The position numbers and the translations under genes are program-made. A stretch of 64,000 nt of DNA from positions 62,001 to 126,000 of the forward strand of contig VJOU01000003.1 in NCBI GenBank assembly GCA_007050995.1, written 5' to 3'. Positions 15,725-23,016 of the stretch are shown piece by piece (position 1 is the first letter of the stretch; every line of letters begins with the position of its first letter). The stretch comes from Glycocaulis profundi. GTDB lineage: Bacteria > Pseudomonadota > Alphaproteobacteria > Caulobacterales > Maricaulaceae. The notes beneath the pieces are model-generated. The model saw only the letters and a program-made list of their open reading frames with translations, had not been told where the DNA came from and searched no databases.

Positions 15725-15904
15725 TCAGCGGCAGCGATGGCCCTCGACGGTCACCGACCGCACATTGCCTTCACCGCAGGTCTCGACGGCCTTCCCCGCC
15801 ATCGATGCGACCCGCGCGCTGTCCTTCAGCCCCATTCCCATCAGTCCGGCCGCGGCCAGAGTCAGTCCCACGCCGATCATCGCGATCATCCTGGCCGGTT
15901 TCAT
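15725..15904 (-). CDS. 59-aa membrane/secreted small protein
   Basis: 59 aa, from an ATG at 15904 behind a GGGAGG ribosome site. The N-terminal ~26 residues (KPARMIAMIGVGLTLAAAGL) form a signal peptide or membrane anchor. The remaining part is short, with two cysteines in ETCGEGNVRSVTVEGHRCR at the C-terminus, which could pair in the periplasm. It lies between the g8 remnant and g9, is not part of the canonical GTA set, and is followed directly by its own terminator. I do not recognise the family. Confidence 0.7.
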   Translation of the reverse strand: MKPARMIAMIGVGLTLAAAGLMGMGLKDSARVASMAGKAVETCGEGNVRSVTVEGHRCR

Positions 15905-16021
15905 GATCCCTCCCGATCATCAGCCGCCCCGTCATGCGAGGCCGGTCGCTGGGCCGGGCAGCATGACCCACCGGTCTGCGGGGTCAACGCCCGCGCCCGA
16001 CTTTTCCACAATCCGGGGTAA

Positions 16022-16390
16022 TCACGCCGTCCGCTCCAGCAGCGCCCGCACCCGCACCACGCCGCCCATGGTCCGTCCGTTCCCGCTCTCAAACGCGTCC
16101 GAGTAGACGACCCGGCACATCACTGCGCGCCAGCCTCCGCCTGCGATCTCCGCTCCGTGCAGCGCCTCGCGCACCGCCCCGACCGCCGCGCGCAGGCCCT
16201 CCCGGTCCTCCGCCCGCGCCCGGATCAGCAGCGTCAGCCGGTGATCGACCAGCCCCGCCCCGTCCGCGTCGAAGGGCTCCGTCCGGCTCCGCCCGCAGGC
16301 CAGCCAGGGGAAGGCCGCCCCGCCCGGCGGCGCGTCCGCCGCGCCAGAGCTGAACAGATCAGGGCCAGCGGCCCTGAAAAGTGAGCGCTC
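16022..16390 (-). pseudogene. g8: GTA gp8 (DUF3168 tail terminator) remnant without a start
   Basis: The minus frame reads AAFPWLACGRSRTEPFDAD, DHRLTLLIRARAED and ends GGVVRVRALLERTA at a TGA (16022-16024); this matches the DUF3168 tail-terminator family of GTAs. The N-terminal ~20-30 residues and any ATG, GTG or TTG start are missing. The frame runs back without interruption to the TAG stop of the capsid gene (16391-16393), so capsid and g8 are in frame with a single amber codon between them. The neck genes g6 and g7, which normally lie here, are absent. A deletion from the g5/g6 junction into g8 explains all this. Confidence 0.85.
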
Positions 16391-17602
16391 CTACCCTTCC
16401 GCGAACTTCAGAAGCTTGATCGCCTTGAAGTCCTGCACGCCGCCGCCCACACGTTTGGTGGTGTAGAACAGCACGTAGGGCTTGGCGCTGTAGGGGTCGC
16501 GCAGCACCTCGATCCCCTGCCGGTCGACCACCAGATAGCCGCGGCGGAAATCGCCGAACGCGATGGCGGTCTGGCCGACGCCGATATCGGGCATGTCCTC
16601 GGCTTCGGTGACCGGATAGCCCATCAGCGAAGCCTCCGCGCCCGCCTCCAGCGCCGGCCGCCACAGATAATTGCCGTCCGCGTCCTTCAGCCTGCGGATG
16701 CGGCTGACCGTCTGGCGGTTCATCACGAACCGCCCATTGGCGCGATAGGCCGCCGCCGGGGCGTAGATCAGCTCGATCAGGGCGTCCGCGGGGTCGTCGG
16801 CGGCGAAATCGCCCTCCGCCCCCGTCACCACATGGCCCAGCTCGCCCCAGCCTTCGGTCCCGTCCGGCTCGGTCGGGTAGCTCAGGAAGCCCCTGGGCTT
16901 GTCCGCGCCGTCGCCGCTGACGAAGGCCTTGCCCTCGGCCTCGGCGAACACGTCGCGCACCTCCTCGGCCAGCCAGCGGTCCACGTCCACCAGCGCGTCG
17001 TCCAGAATGGCCGGCGTCGCGGCGGGCATGGCGTAGAGCTCGCCCACCGGATAGGCCTCCAGCGCAAGCTGGGGCGTGGCGCTCTCGGTGCGCGGCCCCG
17101 TCTCGGCGGTCCAGCTCGCGGTCAGCCCGCCCAGGCTGACCGGCTTGCGGAACGTGTGGCTGGTGGTCTGGCGCACCGTGGCGATGGCGCGGATGGGCGA
17201 GACCTCCGCCAGCATCCGGCTGATCAGCGCCTCGGTCTCGGGCGGGGCGACATAGCCGCCGTCCGGCCCGCTTCCGCCCGACAGCGCCTTGGCCTCCAGC
17301 CCCGCCTCGCCGCGGCGCATGTAGGCGGCGAAGGCGGACTTGCCCTCGCCCGGCGCGTCGCCGCCCAGCGCGGGCCGGCCCGCCTCCAGCACCATCCGGT
17401 CCAGCGCCGCCTTCTGCCGGGTCAGGGCCGCGTCGATGCGCCCGACCTTCTCCTCCAGCAGGGCGTCCGCCGCCCCCTTCGCCTCGATCTCCTCGAGCCG
17501 CCGGTCATTGGCGTCCTTGAAGCTCTCGAAGGCGCACAGCATCTCGGCCATCGCCTGTCGCGCGCCGGTGTCCGGCGCGGCCGTCTTGGTTTCACGCGTC
17601 AT
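16391..17602 (-). CDS. g5: GTA gp5, HK97-type major capsid protein
   Basis: 403 aa, full length. An N-terminal coiled-coil scaffold-like region (about 15-100) precedes the HK97 fold, with SGGSGPDGGYVAPPETEALISRML-like and SPIRAIATVRQTTSHTFRKP-like stretches, and ends AYSAK-type and VQDFKAIKLLKFAEG. GTA maturation cuts off the N-terminal region with gp4. The last codon is followed by TAG and, in frame, by the g8 remnant. TAGGAG overlapping the stop looks like the ribosome site of the lost g6. Confidence 0.96.
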   Translation of the reverse strand: MTRETKTAAPDTGARQAMAEMLCAFESFKDANDRRLEEIEAKGAADALLEEKVGRIDAALTRQKAALDRMVLEAGRPALGGDAPGEGKSAFAAYMRRGEAGLEAKALSGGSGPDGGYVAPPETEALISRMLAEVSPIRAIATVRQTTSHTFRKPVSLGGLTASWTAETGPRTESATPQLALEAYPVGELYAMPAATPAILDDALVDVDRWLAEEVRDVFAEAEGKAFVSGDGADKPRGFLSYPTEPDGTEGWGELGHVVTGAEGDFAADDPADALIELIYAPAAAYRANGRFVMNRQTVSRIRRLKDADGNYLWRPALEAGAEASLMGYPVTEAEDMPDIGVGQTAIAFGDFRRGYLVVDRQGIEVLRDPYSAKPYVLFYTTKRVGGGVQDFKAIKLLKFAEG

Positions 17603-17653
17603 GGAAAGTCCCTCTTCCCGCCTGTTGAAATGATTGATGGTTCTTCCGGCCCG

Positions 17654-18094
17654 TCAGGCCGGTTCCAGCACGCGCAGCCGCGCGGCCTGGAGCATGGGGA
17701 AGGTCACGATGGACACCTCCCACAGATCGAGTTCGAGCAGCTCCCGCCCGCCGCCGGGCCGGGGTTTCGCGCGCACGGTCCTGAACCCGATGGACAGCCC
17801 GTCCACCGCGCCCTGGCCCACCAGCCCCGCCGCCGCCCGCCCGCGCGGTCCGGCGTCCAGTATCCGCCCCCGCACGAACAGGCCCCGCCCGTCCTCGCGG
17901 ATCTCGTCCCACACGCCCACCGGCTCGCCCGCGTCGTGCTGGAACAGCATCCTCACGCCCTTCGAGCCCCGCCGGATCAGGCTGGCGGCGAAGGCGCCGG
18001 GCCGGACCACGTCCCCCGACCCGTCCGCCGCGCCGAACACGCTGGCATGCCCGGCCACCTCGAGCGCCCCGCCCGAGCCGTCATCGGTCCGCAT
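17654..18094 (-). CDS. g4: GTA gp4, HK97-family prohead protease
   Basis: 146 aa from the ATG at 18094, behind GGGGAG. The fold is the herpesvirus/HK97 prohead protease. Conserved pieces are EVAGHASVFG near residue 12 (no catalytic role assigned), MLFQHDAGEPVGVW with the likely catalytic His near residue 53, GLSIGFR with the likely catalytic Ser near 99, and LLELDLWEVSIVTFPM. It matures the capsid. It lies 51 bases from the capsid gene. The terminator of the g3.5-position gene ends about 23 bases before its start. Confidence 0.93.
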   Translation of the reverse strand: MRTDDGSGGALEVAGHASVFGAADGSGDVVRPGAFAASLIRRGSKGVRMLFQHDAGEPVGVWDEIREDGRGLFVRGRILDAGPRGRAAAGLVGQGAVDGLSIGFRTVRAKPRPGGGRELLELDLWEVSIVTFPMLQAARLRVLEPA

Positions 18095-18116
18095 CGGCCG
18101 ATCTCCCCTGTGTTGG

Positions 18117-18147
18117 AAAAGAAAAGGGCGGGGATCGCTCCCCGCCC
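18117..18147 (-). terminator. Intrinsic terminator after the g3.5-position gene, upstream of g4
   Basis: On the minus strand, a 9-bp stem (arms 18139-18147 and 18126-18134, loop 18135-18138) is followed by TTTTCTTTT (18125-18117). It begins four bases after the stop of the 81-aa gene. It is the third such hairpin inside the cluster. Confidence 0.8.
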
Positions 18148-18150
18148 GCC

Positions 18151-18396
18151 TCACCCGTCGCCCAGCCGGCGCTCGATCCGGTCGAGCGCGGCGCGCGTGT
18201 GCGCGGCGTGCTCCTCCAGCCGCGCCATGCGCTCGTTGACCGGCCCCATCGCCTCCACCCGCGCCTCCAGATGCCGGATGCGCTCGCCCGTCGCCCCCGC
18301 CCAGATCAGCGCTCCGGCCGTCTGCAGCGCGATGGCCACCACCACGCCCAGCGTCACCTGACGCTCGAACCGCCACCCCGTGTCCCGCTCGCTCAT
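18151..18396 (-). CDS. Small membrane coiled-coil protein at the g3.5 position
   Basis: 81 aa. It has a membrane helix (about 13-34, VTLGVVVAIALQTAGALIW) and then a heptad-like helical segment (EARVEAMGPVNERMARLEEH and onwards). It occupies the place of orfg3.5 in RcGTA, between portal and protease, and a small gene of this kind is common there; similarity to a specific g3.5 protein cannot be claimed. Its own terminator follows at once, so it shares the passenger-gene layout of two others in the cluster. Confidence 0.72.
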   Translation of the reverse strand: MSERDTGWRFERQVTLGVVVAIALQTAGALIWAGATGERIRHLEARVEAMGPVNERMARLEEHAAHTRAALDRIERRLGDG

Positions 18397-18599
18397 GTCT
18401 TCCCTCCGATGAAAATACTCACCTCGTTGTGACCTGGGCTGGGAGAATCCGCCTTTGAACAGATCGAGTTATGCTTCGCATTCACCGCCTGTTCGCAACA
18501 TGGCTGAATCCATTCCCTCAGTTTCCACTTGCTCTTTGCCGGTTTCCGCCAACTCTGTGCGCGCCATGCTTGATGGCGTCCCGCGCCGAGGAGGCGTCG

Positions 18600-18977
18600 A
18601 TGAAAGCCGCATTGATCTCAGGACTGACCGCGCTCTGCCTGCTCGCCCCGGCCGCTTCGGCTCTGGACGAGCATCCTTTCGCCCTGGCCATCGGCAACAC
18701 GATGGTGGGCACGTATGAGACCGGCGAGGTGGTCTCCGTCTCGTTCCATGCCGACGGCACCACCTCCATGGTCTTCCCCGACGGCTCCCCGCACACCGGC
18801 CACTGGATGGCCAATGAGCGGTATTTCTGCCTCGTCAACGACGCGGAAGACATCGACCTGGCCGACCGTATCCGCTGCGAGGAGAACCACACCGCCGGCA
18901 AGGCTCTGGGCGAGTCCTGGACCCAGACCGACAGCTACGGGTCCACGGTCGAAGTCGTGGTCAACGAAGGTCACTGA
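18600..18977 (+). CDS. Secreted 125-aa protein inserted between GTA g3 and g3.5
   Basis: 125 aa from the ATG at 18600, with GAGGAGG seven bases upstream; longer in-frame starts give no leader. The signal peptide is KAALISGLTALCLLAPAASA, then a small beta-rich domain with GNTMVGTYETGEVVSVSFHA, GHWMANERYFCLV and two cysteines. It is read against the GTA genes and its last seven bases overlap the 3' end of the portal gene. It is absent from the canonical cluster. The pattern recalls small lipocalin-like or DUF995-type secreted proteins (GTW...Y-like), but I do not assign a family. Confidence 0.78.
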   Translation: MKAALISGLTALCLLAPAASALDEHPFALAIGNTMVGTYETGEVVSVSFHADGTTSMVFPDGSPHTGHWMANERYFCLVNDAEDIDLADRIRCEENHTAGKALGESWTQTDSYGSTVEVVVNEGH

Positions 18978-20122
18978 CCCGGCGCGGCGGCTTCCAGTCC
19001 CAGAAGCCGCCGTTTCTCCGCGTCGGAGAGGAAGTCCGCCTCTCCCACCCGCTTCCAGCGCGTCATGCGCTCATCGCCCAGCGCGCTGACGGCGTCCTCG
19101 TCCACGTGCAGCCCCGCTTCGCCGGGCAGCCAGGCCGACAGCCACCCGCCCAGCGCCGCCGCCGTATTGCGCGCCAGCGGCAGCACCGTCTGGCGGTAGA
19201 AGGCGTGGTTGGCCTCGCGATAGTTCGAATAGGTGTTGTCCCCGGGCAGCCCCAGCAGCATGGGCGGCACGCCGAAGGCCAGCGCGATTTCGCGCGCCGC
19301 CTCCCGCCGCGCCTCGATGAAGTCCATCTCCGCAGGCGTCAGGCTCATCGGCTTCCAGTCCAGCCCGCCTTCCAGCAGCAGGGGCCGTCCCGCGTTCGCC
19401 GCGCCTGAATGCAGGGTCTCCAGCTCGGCCTTCAGCCGGTCGAACTGATCCTCGCTGAGCCGCGCCTCGCCCCCGTCCCGGCCCGTGACCACCAGCGCGC
19501 CCGAAGGCCGCGCCGCGTTGTCCAGCAGCGCCTTGGCCCAGGCCCCGCCCGCGTTGTGGACGTCCACCGCTCGCCCCGCGGCCTCCAGCGGCGGCAGGCC
19601 GTAATGATCGTCGGACGGGTTGAAGAGGCGCATGTGCAGCACGGGGCTGCGCCCGGTCGCCCGGTCGCGATGCAGCACCCGCCGCGTCTCGCCCGAGCGG
19701 TATTCCCAGCCATCCGCCCAGCCGCGCGGTCCGGGCAGCACCCGCACCCGGTCGGGGCGCAGCGCGAAGATCGCCGCCGGCCCCTCCATCCCCTCGGCCA
19801 GTTCCAGATAGGCGTTGCCCGCCACCTGAAGATGCCCGTGGAACATCTCCATCAGCTCACAGCCCGTCTGGTCGGGGTTGGGCCGGGCCAGCAGCCCCCG
19901 CATCGCCTCCCCCGCCCGCCCCTCGCCGTCGGCCACCAGCGGCGCCGCCGCGGCGGCCTCCGCGATCAGGCGCACACAGCGATGGGCCACCGCGTTGCGG
20001 CCATACCCCTCGCGGGCCAGCGCGCCATAGTCGCGCGCCGTCCACCCCGCCCGGGGCGCCCAGTTCATGGCCACGACCCGTCCCGCGGCCTTGCGCTCAA
20101 GGCCGAGCCATCGTTTCAGCAT
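18971..20122 (-). CDS. g3: GTA gp3, HK97-family portal protein
   Basis: 383 aa, the full length of GTA portals. Features include VAHRCVRLIAEAAAAAPL near 45, LLARPNPDQTG, HLQVAGNAYLEL, a VLHMRLFNPSDDHYGLPPLEAA segment near 165-185, and IALAFGVPPMLLGLPGDNTYSNYREA near 290-315, all typical of HK97 portals. The portal ring passes DNA and joins head to neck. It appears intact. Its 3' end overlaps the inserted plus-strand gene by 7 bases. Confidence 0.95.
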   Translation of the reverse strand: MLKRWLGLERKAAGRVVAMNWAPRAGWTARDYGALAREGYGRNAVAHRCVRLIAEAAAAAPLVADGEGRAGEAMRGLLARPNPDQTGCELMEMFHGHLQVAGNAYLELAEGMEGPAAIFALRPDRVRVLPGPRGWADGWEYRSGETRRVLHRDRATGRSPVLHMRLFNPSDDHYGLPPLEAAGRAVDVHNAGGAWAKALLDNAARPSGALVVTGRDGGEARLSEDQFDRLKAELETLHSGAANAGRPLLLEGGLDWKPMSLTPAEMDFIEARREAAREIALAFGVPPMLLGLPGDNTYSNYREANHAFYRQTVLPLARNTAAALGGWLSAWLPGEAGLHVDEDAVSALGDERMTRWKRVGEADFLSDAEKRRLLGLEAAAPGQ

Positions 20123-20269
20123 CCCGCTGTTTCCTTCTTTCAGATGTCAGATCGCGGACGGCCCCCGAAAAGCCAGTCCGTGAACCGTTTCCTCCCCCTG
20201 CAGGGGGAGCGGCGCGGAACCGAAGCCGCGCAGCGGCTGAGGCCAGAGAAAAAGAAAAAACCCTCCCCC

Positions 20270-20359
20270 GTCATCCCGGCCAAGCGGAGCGCAGAGCCGG
20301 GACCTCGTGCAGGAGAACCACGCGGTCCCGGATCAGCCCTGCGGGCCGTCCGGGATGAC
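20270..20359. repeat. Palindromic interspersed repeat, copy 2 (90 bp)
   Basis: Ends GTCATCCCGG and CCGGGATGAC, as in copy 1 at 14389-14482, with the shared inner blocks CCAAGCG, GAGCCGGGACCTC and GGTCCCGGATC. It lies in the 254-base gap between the portal and terminase genes. That gap also holds a CCCCCTGCAGGGGG palindrome (near 20193-20206) and an A-rich tract (20249-20260). Confidence 0.85.
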
Positions 20360-20376
20360 GGTGGGAGGGACCGCTT

Positions 20377-21645
20377 TCACAAAACCCGCACCCGCGGCTC
20401 CGCTCCAGCGTCGGTCAGCGCGGCCAGCGCCCAGACCAGCGCGTCCACGCGGTCGGGGCTGCCGGTGAAGTCCGGCGCGCCGAACCCGCACATCTGGTCT
20501 TCCAGCGCTGGACTCCGCACCGCGTGGCGCACCCGCCCGGCGGCATACAGCGCCGCGGCCGGCTCGGCCCTGGCCCTTTTGCCCCGGCTGGCATGGACCA
20601 GCCGCACCGGCAGGCCGGGACACGCCGCCTGCAGCACCGCGCGCACCATCTCCCCGCCCTGGTTGGCTTCGGCGATCACCCGGTCGGCGTCATGGACTTC
20701 GAACGCCGCCGCCACCGCCAACGCCCAGCCCTCGGGCCGGGCGGACAGCGAGCGGTCGGCCAGCACGGCGAACCGCGCCGCCCGGCCCCGGCCTTCCGCG
20801 CCCGCCACGATGATCCCGCATTCATCCCCCGTCGCGCTGGCGGGCGGGTCGACCGCCACCACCACCCGTTCAGGCTCGAAACCGGGCAGGCCCAGCGCCG
20901 CGTCGACCATCTCCCGTGTCCACAGCGCGCCTTCGGGGTCCTCGATCAGAGCGCCTTCCAGCTCCTGCCGGGCCAGCCGCGAGGCGCCATAGGCGGCCGT
21001 CATGGCCTCGATGAAGCCCGGCGCCAGATTGTCCGCATTCTCCGCCGTCGCCGCCCGCGTCGTCACCACGCCCGGCCCGGCCAGCAGGCGTTTGAGCGCC
21101 GGGATGGGCCGCGGCGTGGTGGTGATCATCAGCCGCGGATCGGCCCCCAGCCGCAGTCCCATCCTCAGCGTGTCCAGCGTCGCCTGCGGATGGCGCCACG
21201 CGGCGAACTCGTCCGCCCAGGCCGCGTCGAACTGCGGCCCGCGCAGCCCCTCGGGGTCTTCGCCCGAGAAACAGTGCGCCACCGCCCCGCACGGCCAGAC
21301 CAGCCGCCGCCGCGAGGGCTCGAAGCGCGGCGTCTCCGCCGCCATCCCCACGTTCAGCAGGCCCGACGCCCCCTCCACCATCACCTCGCGGACATCCGCC
21401 TGCCCCGCCCCGATCAGGGCGATGCGCCTCTTTCCCGCCTTCACCTGCGCGCGCACCCATTCGGCCCCGGCCCGGGTCTTGCCCGCGCCGCGCCCGCCCA
21501 GAAACACCCAGACCCGCCAGCCGCCCTGAGGGGGCAGCTGGGCGGGCCGGGCGTACAGGCTCCAGGCCGAATGGGCGTTCAGCGCCTCAACCGGACTGAG
21601 CTGCGGCGCGAGCGGCAATTTCGGATCGAACACGCGCCTGGACAT
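20377..21645 (-). CDS. g2: GTA gp2, terminase large subunit
   Basis: 422 aa from the ATG at 21645; a longer frame opens at 21684 but lies deep inside g1. The ATPase domain has Walker A GGRGAGKTRAGAEW (about residue 50) and Walker B/adaptor region FDAAWADEFAAW. The C-terminal RNase H-like nuclease shows VVAVDPPAS, IAEANQGGEMVR and GSPDRVDALVWAL. In RcGTA it packages host DNA by headfuls. It overlaps g1 by 59 bases. The gene looks complete, so packaging capacity is not the part lost here. Confidence 0.95.
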   Translation of the reverse strand: MSRRVFDPKLPLAPQLSPVEALNAHSAWSLYARPAQLPPQGGWRVWVFLGGRGAGKTRAGAEWVRAQVKAGKRRIALIGAGQADVREVMVEGASGLLNVGMAAETPRFEPSRRRLVWPCGAVAHCFSGEDPEGLRGPQFDAAWADEFAAWRHPQATLDTLRMGLRLGADPRLMITTTPRPIPALKRLLAGPGVVTTRAATAENADNLAPGFIEAMTAAYGASRLARQELEGALIEDPEGALWTREMVDAALGLPGFEPERVVVAVDPPASATGDECGIIVAGAEGRGRAARFAVLADRSLSARPEGWALAVAAAFEVHDADRVIAEANQGGEMVRAVLQAACPGLPVRLVHASRGKRARAEPAAALYAAGRVRHAVRSPALEDQMCGFGAPDFTGSPDRVDALVWALAALTDAGAEPRVRVL

Positions 21646-22012
21646 AGTCTTCGATCTCCTCCAGCACCTGTTCCAGCGCCGCATCGCTCATCGACATGGC
21701 TTCGAGCCGTTCGCGCCGCCGCTGCGCCTCCAGCGCCTCTCCGGCGCGCACCACCGCGCTCACCGCCCTGGCCTGCCGTTCCGCCTCCCCCGCTTCGCCC
21801 CGCGCCAGCGCCGACAGCGCCGGCTCAAGCCGCGGGTCGTCACACCCCGGTCCGGCGAACACCATGTCCTCGCCCAGCACCCGCCGGGCCGCGTTCAGGC
21901 TCTCGCGCAGATAGCTCACCCCCATCCCATGACGCTTGGAGAGGCCCTCGAGGCTCGCCCCCGCCCGCCACGCCGCATAGATCGCCCGCCAGGGCGTGTT
22001 CTCTTTTCCCAT
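21587..22012 (-). CDS. g1: GTA gp1, terminase small subunit
   Basis: 141 aa from the ATG at 22012 (GAAGGGA nine bases upstream); an earlier in-frame ATG at 22066 adds a low-quality N-terminus. The N-terminal pattern GKENTPWRAIYAAWRAGASLEGLSKRHGM has a helix-turn-helix, and an acidic/helical C-terminal region follows (about 75-135). In RcGTA the small terminase lacks strong sequence specificity, which gives random packaging. It is the first gene of the cluster. The 143-base gap upstream has only weak promoter-like elements. Confidence 0.87.
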   Translation of the reverse strand: MGKENTPWRAIYAAWRAGASLEGLSKRHGMGVSYLRESLNAARRVLGEDMVFAGPGCDDPRLEPALSALARGEAGEAERQARAVSAVVRAGEALEAQRRRERLEAMSMSDAALEQVLEEIEDYVQARVRSEIAARAAAQSG

Positions 22013-22155
22013 GTCTCGATCCCTTCTTCCCGACTGTGCCAATCCTAGCCCGGCCCAACCGTCCACCGGATTGAAAGCACAGACTTTTCAGCAAGCTGCG
22101 GCAGTATATGGGAATTTTTTCCTGAAACCGGGGGAGAGCGGAGGCGGCTGTCCCC

Positions 22156-22491
22156 TCAATCGCGTTCTTTTCCGCCCAGAGCCGCCAGCCGCGCGGGCAG
22201 ATCGGCGCGCGCATGGACGAAATCGGCGATGCTGACGGCATCGGCGGTCTGCACGAAAACGATGAAATGCATCCCGCAGCGCATGAACCGCAGATCTTCG
22301 GCGATGTCCGGCGCGAACAGCTCGCGGCAGCTCCGCGACAGGGCTGCGCCTTCGGCCAGCGACCGGCACGCCGCGATCAGCTCATCGCGATACGCATGCG
22401 CCTGCCTGTCGCCGAATGTCTGGCGGGTCCAGACCGCGATGGAAGACAATGACCGGGCCGCCCGGCGCGACAGCCGGACCTCACGCGCCAT
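22156..22491 (-). CDS. parE: RelE/ParE-family toxin
   Basis: 111 aa. The ParE fold is seen in VRLSRRAARSLSSIAVWTRQTFG, the central SLAEGAALSRSCRELFAPDIAEDLRFMRCGMHFIVFV and the C-terminal IADFVHARADLPARL. ParE toxins poison DNA gyrase. It overlaps the antitoxin stop as ATGA and lies 143 bases before GTA g1 on the same strand, so transcription could run from the TA pair into the GTA genes. The C-terminal IADFVHARADL matches the usual ILGVLHQRMDL-type end of the family. Confidence 0.9.
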   Translation of the reverse strand: MAREVRLSRRAARSLSSIAVWTRQTFGDRQAHAYRDELIAACRSLAEGAALSRSCRELFAPDIAEDLRFMRCGMHFIVFVQTADAVSIADFVHARADLPARLAALGGKERD

Positions 22492-22742
22492 CAGGACGCG
22501 GGACCGTCGAACGCCCTGCGGATCGCGTCTTCGGCCGTGCCGTCCGCGAACTCGCCCCGGCGGATCTGGTCCAGCCCCTCCAGCACGCCCGCCCGCGCCG
22601 CTTCAAACTCCGCCTCGTCCCGTTCGAGCAGGCGAAGCCCGGCCCTCAGCGCCTCGCTGGCGTTCTGGAACCGCCCCGAGCGGACCATCCGGTCCACCAG
22701 CGCGGACTGGGCATCGGTGAGCACCACGTTGCGCGTGACCAT
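22491..22742 (-). CDS. parD: ParD-like antitoxin
   Basis: 83 aa from the second of two adjacent ATG codons (22742), which puts AGGAGG five bases away; the first (22745) is too close to it. A ribbon-helix-helix N-terminus (VVLTDAQSALVDRMVRSGRFQNASEALRAGLRLLER) is followed by a helical toxin-binding tail ending IRRGEFADGTAEDAIRRAF. It would bind its own promoter and neutralise the ParE partner. The frame is open to 23054 upstream, but that part is GC-rich intergenic sequence. Confidence 0.9.
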   Translation of the reverse strand: MVTRNVVLTDAQSALVDRMVRSGRFQNASEALRAGLRLLERDEAEFEAARAGVLEGLDQIRRGEFADGTAEDAIRRAFDGPAS

Positions 22743-22745
22743 CAT

Positions 22746-23016
22746 CGCCTCCTGACCGTTGGCAATATATGCCAATTCACAGACCGTCGCCAGCCCATCT
22801 CGCCTCGTAAGAACGCGGGCGCCCGCGACAGCGGACCAGCAACCGGCGACGCAGCCGCCGCAAGCGCGAACGCGCGCCCGCAGCGAAGCGAGGATACCGA
22901 CCAAGCGGAGCGCGGGAGGACAGAAAGAAAACCGGGCCGAAGGCCCGCAAGGCCGACCGGCCGCCCGCGCCCATGCGCGGAAACCACCGAGCGCAGCGAG
23001 GAAGGACAGAGAAAAC
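22746..23016. other. GC-rich intergenic stretch with repeated short motifs
   Basis: 271 bases without a credible gene. Similar short blocks recur (AGCGAAGCGAGGA near 22881, GAGCGCAGCGAGGAAGGACAG near 22989, CGGAGCGCGGGAGGACAG near 22907). A terminator-like hairpin sits at 22935-22952 for the UPF0260 gene, reading on the minus strand. The remaining part shows nothing I can name. Confidence 0.5.
22925..22952 (-). terminator. Probable intrinsic terminator of the UPF0260 gene
   Basis: The minus strand forms GCGGGCC-TTC-GGCCCG followed by GTTTTCTTTC, about 65 bases after the stop at 23017. Confidence 0.65.

Noticed and set aside
7428-22012. Complete prophage rather than a GTA
   Set aside because: No integrase, repressor, replication or lysis genes; gene order and families match RcGTA g1-g15.
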